Shown here: one piece after another, positions 27,090 to 36,255 of the stretch
Position numbering within the stretch: the stretch's first letter is position 1
Layout: the number at the start of each line of letters is the position of its first letter
From: an uncultured Azohydromonas sp.
Lineage (GTDB): Bacteria > Pseudomonadota > Gammaproteobacteria > Burkholderiales > Burkholderiaceae_C
Direction of reading: 5' to 3'
NCBI RefSeq assembly: GCF_937926365.1
Contig: NZ_CALAOH010000128.1
Span: 1 to 64,000 of the forward strand
Length of the DNA stretch: 64,000 bases
Position numbers and translations under genes: made by a program
Notes under the pieces: generated by a model
Told to the model about the DNA's origin: nothing
Seen by the model: the letters and a program-made list of their open reading frames with translations, nothing else
Database searches by the model: none

Positions 27090-28319
27090 ATGCCCGTGAA
27101 CCTGTCCGCGCCCGATCCCGCCACGCTCGCGCCCGTGCCCGGCGTGCGCATCGGTACCGCCATGGCCGGCGTGCGCAAGGCCAACCGCCGCGATCTGACC
27201 GTCATGACCCTGGTCGAGGGTTCGGCCGTGGCCGGCGTGTTCACGCTCAACCGCTTCTGCGCCGCTCCGGTGCAGCTGTGCCGCGAATATCTGGCCGCGG
27301 GCAGCGCCGTGCGTGCGCTGGTCATCAACACCGGCAACGCCAACGCCGGCACCGGCGAGGACGGCCTGGTGCGCGCACGCCGCACCTGCATCGCGCTGGC
27401 GAAGCGGCTGAGCCTGTCTCCCGAGCAGGTGCTGCCGTTCTCCACCGGCGTGATCATGGAAACGCTGCCGGTGGAGCGCATCGAGGCCGGGCTGCCGGCG
27501 GCGCTGGCGGACCTCAAGGAAGACAACTGGGCACTGGCGGCCGAGGCCATCATGACCACCGACACGCTGCCCAAGGCCGCCTCGCGCCAAGTGCAGATCG
27601 GTGGCCGCACCGTCACCGTCACCGGCATCAGCAAGGGCGCCGGGATGATCCGCCCCAACATGGCCACGATGCTGGGCTTCGTCGCCACCGACGCCGTGGT
27701 CGCCCCGGCGCTGCTGCAGCCGTTGGTCAAGGAAGCGGCCGACGCCAGCTTCAACCGCATCACCATCGATGGCGACACCTCCACCAACGACTCGTTCGTG
27801 CTGATCGCCACCCGCCAGGCGGGCCACGCCGAGATCACTTCGCTGGACTCGGCCGAGGGCCAGGCGCTACGAGAGGCGGTGATTGCCGTGTCGCAGCAGC
27901 TGGCACAGGCCATCGTGCGCGACGGCGAGGGCGCCACCAAGTTCATCACCGTGCGCATCGACGGTGGCCGCAACGAAGATGAGTGTCGCCAGGCGGCCTA
28001 CGCCATCGCGCACTCGCCGCTGGTCAAGACCGCCTTCTTCGCCAGCGACCCGAACCTGGGCCGCATCCTGGCTGCGGTGGGCTATGCCGGCATCAGCGAC
28101 CTGGACCAGGGCCTGATCGACCTGTTCCTGGACGACGTGCACGTGGTGGTGCAGGGCGGCCGGCATCCGGACTACCAGGAGGCTGATGGCCAGCGCGTGA
28201 TGAAGCAGGCCGAGATCACCGTGCGCGTGGACCTGCGCCGTGGCCCGGCGAGCGCCACTGTCTGGACTTGCGACCTCTCGCACGACTACGTCAGCATCAA
28301 CGCCGACTACCGCTCCTGA
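27090..28319 (+). CDS. argJ: bifunctional ornithine acetyltransferase/N-acetylglutamate synthase
   Basis: This 409-residue self-cleaving enzyme recycles acetyl groups in arginine synthesis. The cleavage site is in 'KGAGMIRPNMATMLGF'; Thr193 becomes the N-terminal nucleophile of the beta subunit. Other family blocks are 'LVINTGNANAGTGEDG' and 'FNRITIDGDTSTNDSF'. AAGGAG precedes the ATG at 27090. ArgB, the next enzyme, lies at 8 kb in this window. Confidence 0.96.
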   Translation: MPVNLSAPDPATLAPVPGVRIGTAMAGVRKANRRDLTVMTLVEGSAVAGVFTLNRFCAAPVQLCREYLAAGSAVRALVINTGNANAGTGEDGLVRARRTCIALAKRLSLSPEQVLPFSTGVIMETLPVERIEAGLPAALADLKEDNWALAAEAIMTTDTLPKAASRQVQIGGRTVTVTGISKGAGMIRPNMATMLGFVATDAVVAPALLQPLVKEAADASFNRITIDGDTSTNDSFVLIATRQAGHAEITSLDSAEGQALREAVIAVSQQLAQAIVRDGEGATKFITVRIDGGRNEDECRQAAYAIAHSPLVKTAFFASDPNLGRILAAVGYAGISDLDQGLIDLFLDDVHVVVQGGRHPDYQEADGQRVMKQAEITVRVDLRRGPASATVWTCDLSHDYVSINADYRS

Positions 28320-28489
28320 CGCGAGCCCGCGGCGCCCGCCTTGCCGGGCCGCCGCACAGCAGTCGCCCGGCGCCGACTCCTACGCGCCGACGCGCCCCGC
28401 CTGTTCCCCTCATTCCCGGGGGAAACCCTGTGCGGGGTACATTCCTTTTTTTCGCGCTCATCCGGGTGCGAATCGCGCGCCAGCTCCCC

Positions 28490-31400
28490 ATGAACGCACC
28501 CATTCCCGTCAATACCCTGGCCGGCGCCGCCGTGGCGGCCGCCATCGAAGACACGCCGCGCCTGCGCGAGATCCCCTACAACTACACCTCCTTCTCCGAC
28601 CGCGAAATCGTGTCGCGGCTGCTGGGCGAGCGGGCTTGGGATCTGCTGCTGCAGCTGCGCGAGCAGCGCCAGACCGGCCGCTCGGCGCGCATGCTCTACG
28701 AGGTGCTGGGCGACATCTGGGTGGTTCAGCGCAACCCGTACCTGCAGGACGACCTGCTGGACAACCCCAAGCGCCGCGAGGCGCTGATCCAGGCGCTGCA
28801 CCACCGCCTGGGCGAGGTTGGCAAGCGCCGCCATCCGGAAGACGACGCGCAGCGCGACGCGCTGGTGGGCGAGCTGCTGGGCCTGGCGCAGCAGGCGGTG
28901 GCGGACTTCGGCGCCGCCTTCACCCAGATCGACGAGCTGCGCCGCCGCGCGCGGCGCGTGCTGGGCCGCCACACGGCCAAGGACAACATCAAGTTCGACG
29001 GCCTCTCGCGCGTGGCGCACGTGACGGATGCCACTGACTGGCGCGTCGAATATCCCTTCGTGGTGCTCACGCCCGATACCGAGGCCGAGATGGCCGCGTT
29101 GGTGGCCGGCTGCGTGGAGCTGGGCCTGACCATCATCCCGCGCGGGGGCGGCACGGGCTACACGGGCGGTGCAGTGCCGCTGACCTGGAAGAGCGCCGTC
29201 ATCAACACCGAGAAGCTGGAGCAGATGACGGAGGTCGAGCTGGTCGATCTGCCCGGCGTGCCGCACAAGGTGGCAACGATCTGGACCGGCGCCGGTGTGG
29301 TGACGCAGCGCGTGGCCGATGCCGCCGAGCGCGCGGGCTACGTCTTCGCGGTCGATCCGACCTCGGCCGAGGCCAGCTGCGTGGGCGGCAACATCGCCAT
29401 GAACGCCGGCGGCAAGAAGGCGGTGCTGTGGGGCACGGCGCTGGACAACCTGGCCTCCTGGCGCATGGTCACGCCGGAAGCCAAGTGGCTGGAGGTGGTG
29501 CGCCTGGAGCACAACCTGGGCAAGATCCACGACGCCCCGCAGGTGCGCTTCGAGCTGCGTTACTTCGACGCTTCGGGCAAGACGCTGGAGCGCACCGAGA
29601 TCATCGACGTGCCGGGCAGCATCTTCCGCAAGGAGGGGCTCGGCAAGGACGTCACAGATAAATTCCTGGCCGGCATTCCCGGTATCCAGAAGGAAGGCTG
29701 CGACGGCCTGATCACCAGCGCGCGCTGGGTGGTGCACCGCATGCCCGCGCACGTGCGCACGGTGTGCCTGGAGTTCTTCGGCAACGCCAAGGAAGCGGTG
29801 CCCTCCATCGTCGAGATCAAGGACTTCATGTTCGCCCAGGCCAAGGCCGGCGGCGCGATCCTGGCCGGCCTGGAGCACCTGGACGACCGCTACCTGAAGG
29901 CCGTGGGCTACGCCACCAAGAGCAAGCGCGGCACGCTGCCCAAGATGGTGCTGATCGGCGACATCGTTGGCGACGACGACGCGGCCGTGGCCCGCGCCAC
30001 CAGCGAGGTGGTGCGCCTGTCCAACGGCCGCTCGGGCGAGGGTTTCATCGCCGTCAGCGCCGACGCGCGCAAGAAGTTCTGGCTCGACCGCAAGCGCACC
30101 GCGGCCATCGCGCGCCACACCAACGCCTTCAAGGTCAACGAGGACGTGGTGATCCCGCTGGAGCGCATGGGCGAGTACACCAACGGCATCGAGCGCATCA
30201 ACATCGAGCTCTCCCTGCGCAACAAGCTGCAGTTGATCGATGCCCTGGAGACGTTCTTCAGCCGCGGCAACCTGCCTCTGGGCAAGACCGACGACGCCAA
30301 CGAGATCCCCAGCGCCGAGCTGCTGGAGGACCGGGTGCAGCAGGCGCTGCAGCTGCTGCGCGAGGTGCGCGCGCTGTGGAAGGGCTGGCTGGAGCAGCTC
30401 GACGCGGCGCAGGCCCACTACGGCGGGCGCAGCTTCTTCGAGCTGCTGCAGGACACCTCGCTGCGCGCGTCGTGGAAGACGCAGGTGTTCAAGCCGCTGC
30501 AGGGCCTGTTTGCCGGCGCGGCCTTCGCGCCGATCCTGGAAGAGTGCCGCCGCATCCACAAGCAGGTGCTGCGCAGCCGGGTGTGGGTGGCGCTGCACAT
30601 GCACGCCGGCGACGGCAACGTGCACACCAACATCCCGGTGAACTCCGACGACTACCAGATGCTGCAGACCGCCCACGAGGCGGTGGGCCGCATCATGGTG
30701 CTGGCGCGCAGCCTGGGTGGCGTGATCTCGGGGGAGCACGGCATCGGCATCACCAAGCTGGAGTTCCTCACCGACGAGGAGCTGCAGGGCTTCGCGGACT
30801 ACAAGAAGCGCGTCGATCCGGAAGGGCGCTTCAACAAGGGCAAGCTGCTGCGCAACCCGCAGGCGCTGGGCCCGGACGTGCGCGCGGCGGACCTCGCGCA
30901 TGCCTACACGCCCAGCTTCGGGCTGCTGGGGCACGAGTCGTTGATCATGCAGCAGAGCGACATCGGCGCCATCAGCGATTCGATCAAGGACTGCCTGCGC
31001 TGCGGCAAGTGCAAGCCCGTGTGCGCCACGCACGTGCCGCGCGCCAACTTGCTCTACAGCCCGCGCAACAAGATCCTGGCCACCTCGCTGCTGGTGGAGG
31101 CCTTCCTGTACGAGGAGCAGACGCGCCGCGGCGTGTCGATCAAGCACTGGCAGGAGTTCGAGGACGTGTCGGACCACTGCACGGTCTGCCACAAGTGCGC
31201 CACGCCCTGCCCGGTGAAGATCGACTTCGGCGACGTGTCGATGAACATGCGCAACCTGCTGCGCAAGATGGGCCAGAAGAGCTTCAGGCCCGGCAACGCG
31301 GCGGCGATGTTCATGCTGAACGCGACCAACCCGGCCACCATCAACCTGGTGCGCGGCGCCATGGTGAACGTCGGCTTCAAGGCGCAGCGCCTGGCCAACG

Positions 31401-32404
31401 ACGTGATGAAGCTCGCCGCGCGCAAGCAGACCGCGCTGCCGCCGGCCACGCACGAGAAGGCGCCGGTGCGCGAGCAGGTGATCCACTTCGTCAACAAGAA
31501 GCTGCCCGGTGGCTTGCCGAAGAAGACGGCACGCGCGCTGCTGGACATCGAGGACAAGAACTACGTCCCGATCATCCGCAACCCCAAGGCGACCACGGCG
31601 GACACGGAGGCGGTGTTCTATTTCCCGGGCTGCGGCTCGGAGCGCCTGTTCAGCCAGGTGGGCTTGGCCACGCAGGCCATGCTGTGGCACGCGGGCGTGC
31701 AGACGGTGCTGCCGCCGGGCTACCTGTGCTGCGGCTACCCGCAGCGCGGCAGCGGCCAGTTCGAGAAGGCCGAGAAGATCATCACCGACAACCGGGTGCT
31801 CTTCCACCGTGTGGCCAACACGCTCAACTACCTGGACATCAAAACCGTGGTGGTGAGCTGTGGCACCTGCTACGACCAGCTCCAGGGCTACGAGTTCGAC
31901 AAGATCTTCCCCGGCTGCCGCATCGTGGACATCCACGAGTACCTGCTGGAGAAGGGCATCAAGCTCGACGGCGCGGGCACGTACCTCTACCACGACCCCT
32001 GCCACACGCCCATGAAGCAGCAGGAGCCGATGAAGACGGTCAAGGCGCTGCTGGGCGACAACGTGCTCAAGAGCGAGCGCTGCTGCGGCGAGAGCGGCAC
32101 GCTGGGCGTGACGCGCCCCGACATCTCTACCCAGGTGCGCTTCCGCAAGACCGAGGAACTGCGCAAGACCGAGACCGCGCTGCGCGCTTCGGGCCAGGTC
32201 GGCGCCAAGGAGGACATCAAGATCCTCACCTCCTGCCCGAGCTGCCTGCAGGGGCTCAGCCGCTACGGCGAGGACCTGGACAACGGGCTGCTGCAGGCCG
32301 ACTACATCGTGATCGAGATGGCGCGCAAGATCCTGGGCGAGAACTGGATGCCCGACTACGTGGCCCAGGCCAACGCTGGCGGCATCGAGCGCGTGCTGGT
32401 CTAA
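28490..32404 (+). CDS. giant FAD-linked oxidase/Fe-S/CCG-domain oxidoreductase (DUF3683 type)
   Basis: This 1304-residue fusion starts with a DUF3683-like region ('IPYNYTSFSDREIVSRLLGE'), then an FAD-binding type 4 domain ('IIPRGGGTGYTGGAVPLTWK', about residues 215-235), a C-terminal FAD-oxidase domain ('HMHAGDGNVHTNIPVN'), two 4Fe-4S motifs (CLRCGKCKPVC near 835, CTVCHKCATPCP near 896) and two CCG domains (FPGCGSERLF near 1044, ERCCGESGTLG near 1197). The plan equals GlcD plus GlcF/GlpC in one chain, so it probably oxidises a 2-hydroxy acid such as lactate or glycolate and passes electrons to the quinone pool. The substrate is not known. Confidence 0.85.
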   Translation: MNAPIPVNTLAGAAVAAAIEDTPRLREIPYNYTSFSDREIVSRLLGERAWDLLLQLREQRQTGRSARMLYEVLGDIWVVQRNPYLQDDLLDNPKRREALIQALHHRLGEVGKRRHPEDDAQRDALVGELLGLAQQAVADFGAAFTQIDELRRRARRVLGRHTAKDNIKFDGLSRVAHVTDATDWRVEYPFVVLTPDTEAEMAALVAGCVELGLTIIPRGGGTGYTGGAVPLTWKSAVINTEKLEQMTEVELVDLPGVPHKVATIWTGAGVVTQRVADAAERAGYVFAVDPTSAEASCVGGNIAMNAGGKKAVLWGTALDNLASWRMVTPEAKWLEVVRLEHNLGKIHDAPQVRFELRYFDASGKTLERTEIIDVPGSIFRKEGLGKDVTDKFLAGIPGIQKEGCDGLITSARWVVHRMPAHVRTVCLEFFGNAKEAVPSIVEIKDFMFAQAKAGGAILAGLEHLDDRYLKAVGYATKSKRGTLPKMVLIGDIVGDDDAAVARATSEVVRLSNGRSGEGFIAVSADARKKFWLDRKRTAAIARHTNAFKVNEDVVIPLERMGEYTNGIERINIELSLRNKLQLIDALETFFSRGNLPLGKTDDANEIPSAELLEDRVQQALQLLREVRALWKGWLEQLDAAQAHYGGRSFFELLQDTSLRASWKTQVFKPLQGLFAGAAFAPILEECRRIHKQVLRSRVWVALHMHAGDGNVHTNIPVNSDDYQMLQTAHEAVGRIMVLARSLGGVISGEHGIGITKLEFLTDEELQGFADYKKRVDPEGRFNKGKLLRNPQALGPDVRAADLAHAYTPSFGLLGHESLIMQQSDIGAISDSIKDCLRCGKCKPVCATHVPRANLLYSPRNKILATSLLVEAFLYEEQTRRGVSIKHWQEFEDVSDHCTVCHKCATPCPVKIDFGDVSMNMRNLLRKMGQKSFRPGNAAAMFMLNATNPATINLVRGAMVNVGFKAQRLANDVMKLAARKQTALPPATHEKAPVREQVIHFVNKKLPGGLPKKTARALLDIEDKNYVPIIRNPKATTADTEAVFYFPGCGSERLFSQVGLATQAMLWHAGVQTVLPPGYLCCGYPQRGSGQFEKAEKIITDNRVLFHRVANTLNYLDIKTVVVSCGTCYDQLQGYEFDKIFPGCRIVDIHEYLLEKGIKLDGAGTYLYHDPCHTPMKQQEPMKTVKALLGDNVLKSERCCGESGTLGVTRPDISTQVRFRKTEELRKTETALRASGQVGAKEDIKILTSCPSCLQGLSRYGEDLDNGLLQADYIVIEMARKILGENWMPDYVAQANAGGIERVLV

Positions 32405-32946
32405 GCGTCGTCGTACTTGTCGGTGGCGCGGCGGCCGGAGCCCCGGTCGTCGGTCTGGGCAGTGGCGTCGTGCGAGTGCTCGTGCTCCTCGAAGCGCGAG
32501 ACGATGGCCAGGATCACCAGCGTGATGAAGGTGGCCAGCAGCGCCGTCGCCTCGCGGCCCTGGCCCACGGCGATGCCGATGGCCGCGGTGGCCCAGATGC
32601 TCGCCGCGGTGGTGAGGCCGCGGATCTCGCCTTGGGCGTTGAGCTTGAGTACCGCGCCTGCGCCCAGGAAGCCGATGCCCGAGATCACGCCTTGCAGCAC
32701 GCGGCTCATGCCGTCCTCTTCCAGGCCCGCCTGCGCGGGCGCCAGCACGAACAGCGCCGCGCCCAGCGCCACCAGCATGTGCGTGCGCAACCCCGCCGCG
32801 CTCTGCCGCCGCTCGCGCTCCCAGCCGATAGCCGCACCCAGCAGCACGGCCACCGTCAGCCGCATGCAGGCGCGGGTGAGCTGCTCAACGTCGGAGAGGT
32901 CGGCGAACTCCGAGCGGATCGTCTGCGCCACCTGTGCCCAGCTCAT
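32401..32946 (-). CDS. MgtC/SapB-family membrane protein
   Basis: This 181-residue protein has four or five membrane helices. The conserved MgtC core is present: 'LLGAAIGWERERRQSAAGLR' (about residues 36-55), 'VISGIGFLGAGAVLK' and 'RGLTTAASIWATAAIGIAVG'. The C-terminus is short, polar and His/Asp-rich, without the ACT-like domain of virulence MgtC. These proteins affect growth at low Mg2+ and inhibit ATP synthase in Salmonella. It is convergent with the giant oxidoreductase, overlapping it by four bases. Confidence 0.85.
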   Translation of the reverse strand: MSWAQVAQTIRSEFADLSDVEQLTRACMRLTVAVLLGAAIGWERERRQSAAGLRTHMLVALGAALFVLAPAQAGLEEDGMSRVLQGVISGIGFLGAGAVLKLNAQGEIRGLTTAASIWATAAIGIAVGQGREATALLATFITLVILAIVSRFEEHEHSHDATAQTDDRGSGRRATDKYDDA

Positions 32947-33035
32947 CGTGCGGGGACGCCGGTCTCGCGCCGGATGCCATTTCTTGTCATGCGCCGTGCG
33001 CGGCAAGAAAGGCGCCCGCCGCGGCGCGCCATCCC

Positions 33036-34022
33036 TTATTCGGCGGAGAGGCGGCGGGAGCGGATCAGCTGGTGCCAGAAGGCCGTTTCCTTCTGCAGGA
33101 AGGCCGTGAGCGCCGCCGGATCGCCGGGCAGCACCTCCAGGCCGAACTCCTCCAGCTTCGGCTTGATCTCCGGCGCCAGGATGGCCTTGCGCATTTCCGC
33201 GGACAGCCGCTGGACGATGGGCTCCGGCGTGCCGCGCGGCACGAACAGCGCCTGCCAGGCCGTGGCCTCGAAGCCCGATACGCCCGCTTCCTGCAGCGTG
33301 GGCACCTGGGGCAGGGCGGGGATGCGCTGGGGCGACATCACCGCCAGCGCCTTGAGCTTGCCGCTGCGGATCAGCGGCAGCCCGGCGGCGGTGTCCAGCA
33401 CCGTCATCGGCAGCTGGCCGGCCATCACGTCCTGCGATGCGAAGGCCGTGCCGCGGTAGGGCACGTGCACCACGAAGCTGCCCGTGCGCTCCTTGAGCAG
33501 CTCCATCGCCAAGTGGTGCGGGCTGCCCACGCCGGGCGAGGCGTAGCTGAAGCGCCCCGGGTTGGCCTTGAGCTCCCGCAGCCACTGCCGCGCGTCGTTG
33601 AAGCCCGACTGCGGGTTCACGACCACGATGAGCGGGAAGCGCGCCATGAAGCCCACCGGCGCGAAATCCTTCGGGTCGTAGGGCAGGCGCTTGTACATCG
33701 CCTGGTGGAACACCATCGCGCCGTTGTCGCCGGTGAGCAGCGTGTAGCCGTCGTGCGCGGACTTGGCGGCGTTCTCCGTGCCGATGATGCCGGCGGCACC
33801 GGGGCGGTTCTCGATGTAGATGGTCTGGCCCAGCTGCCTGCCCATCTGCGGCGCCAGCTGCCGCGCCAGGAAGTCCGAGCCGCCGCCGGCCGGGTAGGCC
33901 ACCACCCAGCGGATCGGCCTGGACGGCCAGGCTTCCTGCGCCGCTGCGGCAAGGGACAGGGACAGGCCCGGCAGCGAGGCGCTGGCGGCTTGCAGGAGGC
34001 GGCGGCGGGACAGCTTGGTCAT
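33036..34022 (-). CDS. Bug-family tripartite tricarboxylate transporter binding protein
   Basis: This 328-residue periplasmic binding protein has a leader with a twin-arginine motif ('SRRRLLQAASASLPGLSLSL'). The mature protein starts with 'WPSRPIRWVVAYPAGGGSDF', the Bug signature, followed by 'IENRPGAAGIIGTENAAK' and 'TLQEAGVSGFEATAWQALF'. Bug proteins capture carboxylates, often for TctAB permeases; no permease is in this window, so it is an orphan of the large Bug families common in Burkholderiales. The start at 34022 gives a complete leader. Confidence 0.88.
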   Translation of the reverse strand: MTKLSRRRLLQAASASLPGLSLSLAAAAQEAWPSRPIRWVVAYPAGGGSDFLARQLAPQMGRQLGQTIYIENRPGAAGIIGTENAAKSAHDGYTLLTGDNGAMVFHQAMYKRLPYDPKDFAPVGFMARFPLIVVVNPQSGFNDARQWLRELKANPGRFSYASPGVGSPHHLAMELLKERTGSFVVHVPYRGTAFASQDVMAGQLPMTVLDTAAGLPLIRSGKLKALAVMSPQRIPALPQVPTLQEAGVSGFEATAWQALFVPRGTPEPIVQRLSAEMRKAILAPEIKPKLEEFGLEVLPGDPAALTAFLQKETAFWHQLIRSRRLSAE

Positions 34023-34109
34023 GGTCAGGGGCTGGACAAATGGGGCCATCTTAGCCAGCGGGATAATCGGGCCCGAACGCGCCTCGGCGCACCGGATTCC
34101 GGAGTCCCC

Positions 34110-34520
34110 ATGAGCAGCAGCCCGCAGCACCAGCCCACCGCCCTTACCGTGCACCAGCAGTCCAGGCAACTGGAGATCAGCTTCGAGGATGGCGCCACCT
34201 TCCGCATTCCCTTCGAGCTGATGCGCGTGTATTCGCCCTCGGCCGAGGTGCAGGGCCACGGCCCGGGCCAGGAGGTGCTGCAGACGGGCAAGCGCCAGGT
34301 GGAGATCGTGGGCATCGAGCCCGTGGGCCACTACGCGGTGCAGCCCAGCTTCTCCGACGGGCACGACTCCGGCATCTTCACCTGGGACTACCTGTACTTC
34401 CTCGGCTCGCAGCAGCAGCAGCTGTGGCAGGACTACGAAAAACGGCTGCAGGAAGCCGGTGTCGAACGCGACGCGCCCATGCCCGAGAAGTCGGGCGCCT
34501 CCTGCGGCCACCACCACTGA
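34110..34520 (+). CDS. DUF971 (gamma-butyrobetaine hydroxylase-like N-domain) protein
   Basis: This 136-residue protein has the DUF971 fold marks 'RQLEISFEDGATFRIPFELM', 'RVYSPSAEVQGHG' and 'VGHYAVQPSFSDGHDSGIFT' with 'WDYLYFLG'. The tail ends in Cys-Gly-His-His-His. The family is linked to Fe-S or iron handling in some organisms, but the function is open. It lies 14 bp before ubiE, a pairing that is common in betaproteobacteria. Confidence 0.85.
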   Translation: MSSSPQHQPTALTVHQQSRQLEISFEDGATFRIPFELMRVYSPSAEVQGHGPGQEVLQTGKRQVEIVGIEPVGHYAVQPSFSDGHDSGIFTWDYLYFLGSQQQQLWQDYEKRLQEAGVERDAPMPEKSGASCGHHH

Positions 34521-34534
34521 GCGATTCCCCCTTC

Positions 34535-35266
34535 ATGAGCCAGACCCATTTCGGTTTCGAGACCGTCGAAGAACAGGAAAAGGCGCGCCGTGTGCGCGGC
34601 GTGTTCGATTCCGTCGCGTCCAAGTACGACGTGATGAACGACCTGATGTCCATGGGCCTGCACCGTGCGTGGAAGGCGTACACGCTGGCGGTCGCGAACC
34701 TGCGCGAGGGCCAGCGTGTGCTGGACATCGCCGGCGGCACGGGTGACCTGGCGCGCGCCTTCGCGCCCAAGGTGGGGCCGAGCGGCCTGGTGGTGCACAC
34801 CGACATCAACGAGGCCATGCTGCGCACCGGCCGCGACCGGCTGCTGGACGAAGGCATGGTGCTGCCCAGCACCATCTGCGACGCCGAGAAGCTGCCGTTC
34901 CGCGAAGGCACCTTCGATCTCGTCAGCGTGGCCTTCGGCCTGCGTAACATGACGCACAAGGACGTCGCGCTGGCCGAGATGGCGCGCGTGCTCAAGCCGG
35001 GCGGCCGCCTGATGGTGCTGGAGTTCTCCAAGGTGGCGGCGCCGCTGCAGAAGGCCTACGACTGGTACTCCTTCCAGGTGCTGCCGCGCCTGGGCAAGCT
35101 GGTGGCCGGCGACGCCGACAGCTACCGCTACCTGGCCGAGTCGATCCGCATGCACCCGGACCAGGCCACGCTCAAGGCGATGATGAAGACGGCCGGCTTC
35201 GGCCACGTGGACGTGCACAACCTCAGCGCCGGCGTGGTGGCGCTGCACGTGGGCATCAAGTGCTGA
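34535..35266 (+). CDS. ubiE: ubiquinone/menaquinone C-methyltransferase UbiE
   Basis: This 243-residue SAM-dependent enzyme methylates the C2 position of the quinone ring. 'VFDSVASKYDVMNDLMSMGL' (about residues 24-43), 'LDIAGGTGDLARAF' (SAM motif I), 'SVAFGLRNMTHKDVALAEM' and 'RVLKPGGRLMVLEFSKV' are diagnostic. The ATG at 34535 gives the usual length. It ends beside a GC hairpin shared with the convergent exopolysaccharide arm. Confidence 0.95.
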   Translation: MSQTHFGFETVEEQEKARRVRGVFDSVASKYDVMNDLMSMGLHRAWKAYTLAVANLREGQRVLDIAGGTGDLARAFAPKVGPSGLVVHTDINEAMLRTGRDRLLDEGMVLPSTICDAEKLPFREGTFDLVSVAFGLRNMTHKDVALAEMARVLKPGGRLMVLEFSKVAAPLQKAYDWYSFQVLPRLGKLVAGDADSYRYLAESIRMHPDQATLKAMMKTAGFGHVDVHNLSAGVVALHVGIKC

Positions 35267-35273
35267 TGAGAAA

Positions 35274-35298
35274 CGCCGGCGCCTGAAGGCCGCCGGCG
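35274..35298. terminator. GC hairpin between ubiE and the exopolysaccharide locus
   Basis: CGCCGGCG at 35274-35281 pairs with an identical, self-complementary octamer at 35291-35298 around a 9-base loop. There is no T-run on either side. It lies exactly between convergent stops and marks the left edge of the polysaccharide locus. Confidence 0.4.
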
Positions 35299-35299
35299 C

Positions 35300-35794
35300 T
35301 CAGGCACGGCGCGGCGCGCACTCTGTGGCCAGGAACTGGCCGATGCGTTCCGCCAGCCGCTGCGGCGATGCGTGGCGCTGGCGCGGCTCGAAGCCGCGCA
35401 GCGCCTGCAGCCGCTCGGGCAGCTGCTCCAGCTCGTAGGCCACCAGCACGTGCTGCAGCTCTTCGAAGCGGCGCGCGGTGGCGATCTGGTGGTCGTTCAC
35501 GTGCTCGCCGAAGCGCGCCAGCCGCGGCACCACCAGCAGCCGCTTGTCGTGCTGCAGCGCCATCGCGATGGTGCCGGCCCCCGCGTGGCTCACGAGCATG
35601 GAGGACTGCGCCAGCAACTCGTCGAAGGCCGTGCGCGACAGGAAACGATGGAAGGGCATGTGCCGCGGCTCGTAGCTGCCGTCGCCGATCTGCGCCACCA
35701 CCTCCTCGCCGATGCGCTTGGCGCCCACCAGCGCGTCCATCTCCCGCACCAGGCGGTCGAAGGGGAACATGCTGCCCACGGTCAGCAGGATCAC
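35300..35794 (-). CDS. PssE/Alg13-like glycosyltransferase subunit
   Basis: This 164-residue protein is the nucleotide-sugar-binding half of a split glycosyltransferase. 'ILLTVGSMFPFDRLVREMD' opens the GT28 C-domain fold, and 'LVSHAGAGTIAMALQHDKRL' plus 'HVNDHQIATARRFEE' form the donor-binding motif. A GTG start at 35794 is used because it sits 7 bases after GGAGGT and overlaps the stop of the Alg14-like gene (GTGA). The pair would add a sugar to a lipid-linked precursor at the inner membrane. Confidence 0.8.
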   Translation of the reverse strand: MILLTVGSMFPFDRLVREMDALVGAKRIGEEVVAQIGDGSYEPRHMPFHRFLSRTAFDELLAQSSMLVSHAGAGTIAMALQHDKRLLVVPRLARFGEHVNDHQIATARRFEELQHVLVAYELEQLPERLQALRGFEPRQRHASPQRLAERIGQFLATECAPRRA

Positions 35795-36255
35795 AGCACC
35801 TCCCCGGCGTACTCCACGCCCCGGTAGCGCGCCGCGACGGCCGGCCACTGGGCCAGGCACAGGTCGGCGACGCGGCGCATCAGGCGCCCGCTGACGGACA
35901 GGGCCTCGATCTGCGCCACGCTGTCGATCCACACCACCTTGGCGCCCAGCAGCTTGGACCAGATGCAGAACAGCGCCAGCGGCATGGAGCCGGTGGTCAC
36001 CACCACATCGGGCCGCAGCTTCCAGGCCAGCCCCAGGGTACGGCCCAGGACCGCCACCGCCTGGAAGGGCTTGCGGCGGTCGCACTCGCCGATCACGTGC
36101 ACCGGCCGCCCGCCGGTGTCGAAACCCGAGGCCGCGATCTCCATGGTGGTGATGTAGGCCGCGGGCTGCGCGGGCCACAGGCCCTGCGCGTGGCGCAGCA
36201 GGATCTGCAACTCGTTGGCATGCCCGCCCGCCGAGGCACCGACGACCAGCTTCAT
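35791..36255 (-). CDS. PssD/Alg14-like glycosyltransferase membrane subunit
   Basis: This 154-residue Alg14 family protein has 'LVVGASAGGHANELQILL' at the N-terminus, 'RPDVVVTTGSMPLALFCIWS' in the middle and a C-terminal 'VEYAGEVL' end. Alg14 proteins recruit the catalytic Alg13-like partner to the membrane and bind the lipid acceptor. The partner lies directly downstream, coupled by a 4-bp overlap. Upstream it overlaps the unknown 299-residue gene by 4 bp, so these genes form one leftward operon. Confidence 0.8.
   Translation of the reverse strand: MKLVVGASAGGHANELQILLRHAQGLWPAQPAAYITTMEIAASGFDTGGRPVHVIGECDRRKPFQAVAVLGRTLGLAWKLRPDVVVTTGSMPLALFCIWSKLLGAKVVWIDSVAQIEALSVSGRLMRRVADLCLAQWPAVAARYRGVEYAGEVL

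Noticed and set aside
28307..32005. 1232-codon antisense open frame opposite the giant oxidoreductase
   Set aside because: Its product is a low-complexity His/Arg/Gln/Ala string; the + strand encodes complete FAD, Fe-S and CCG domains.
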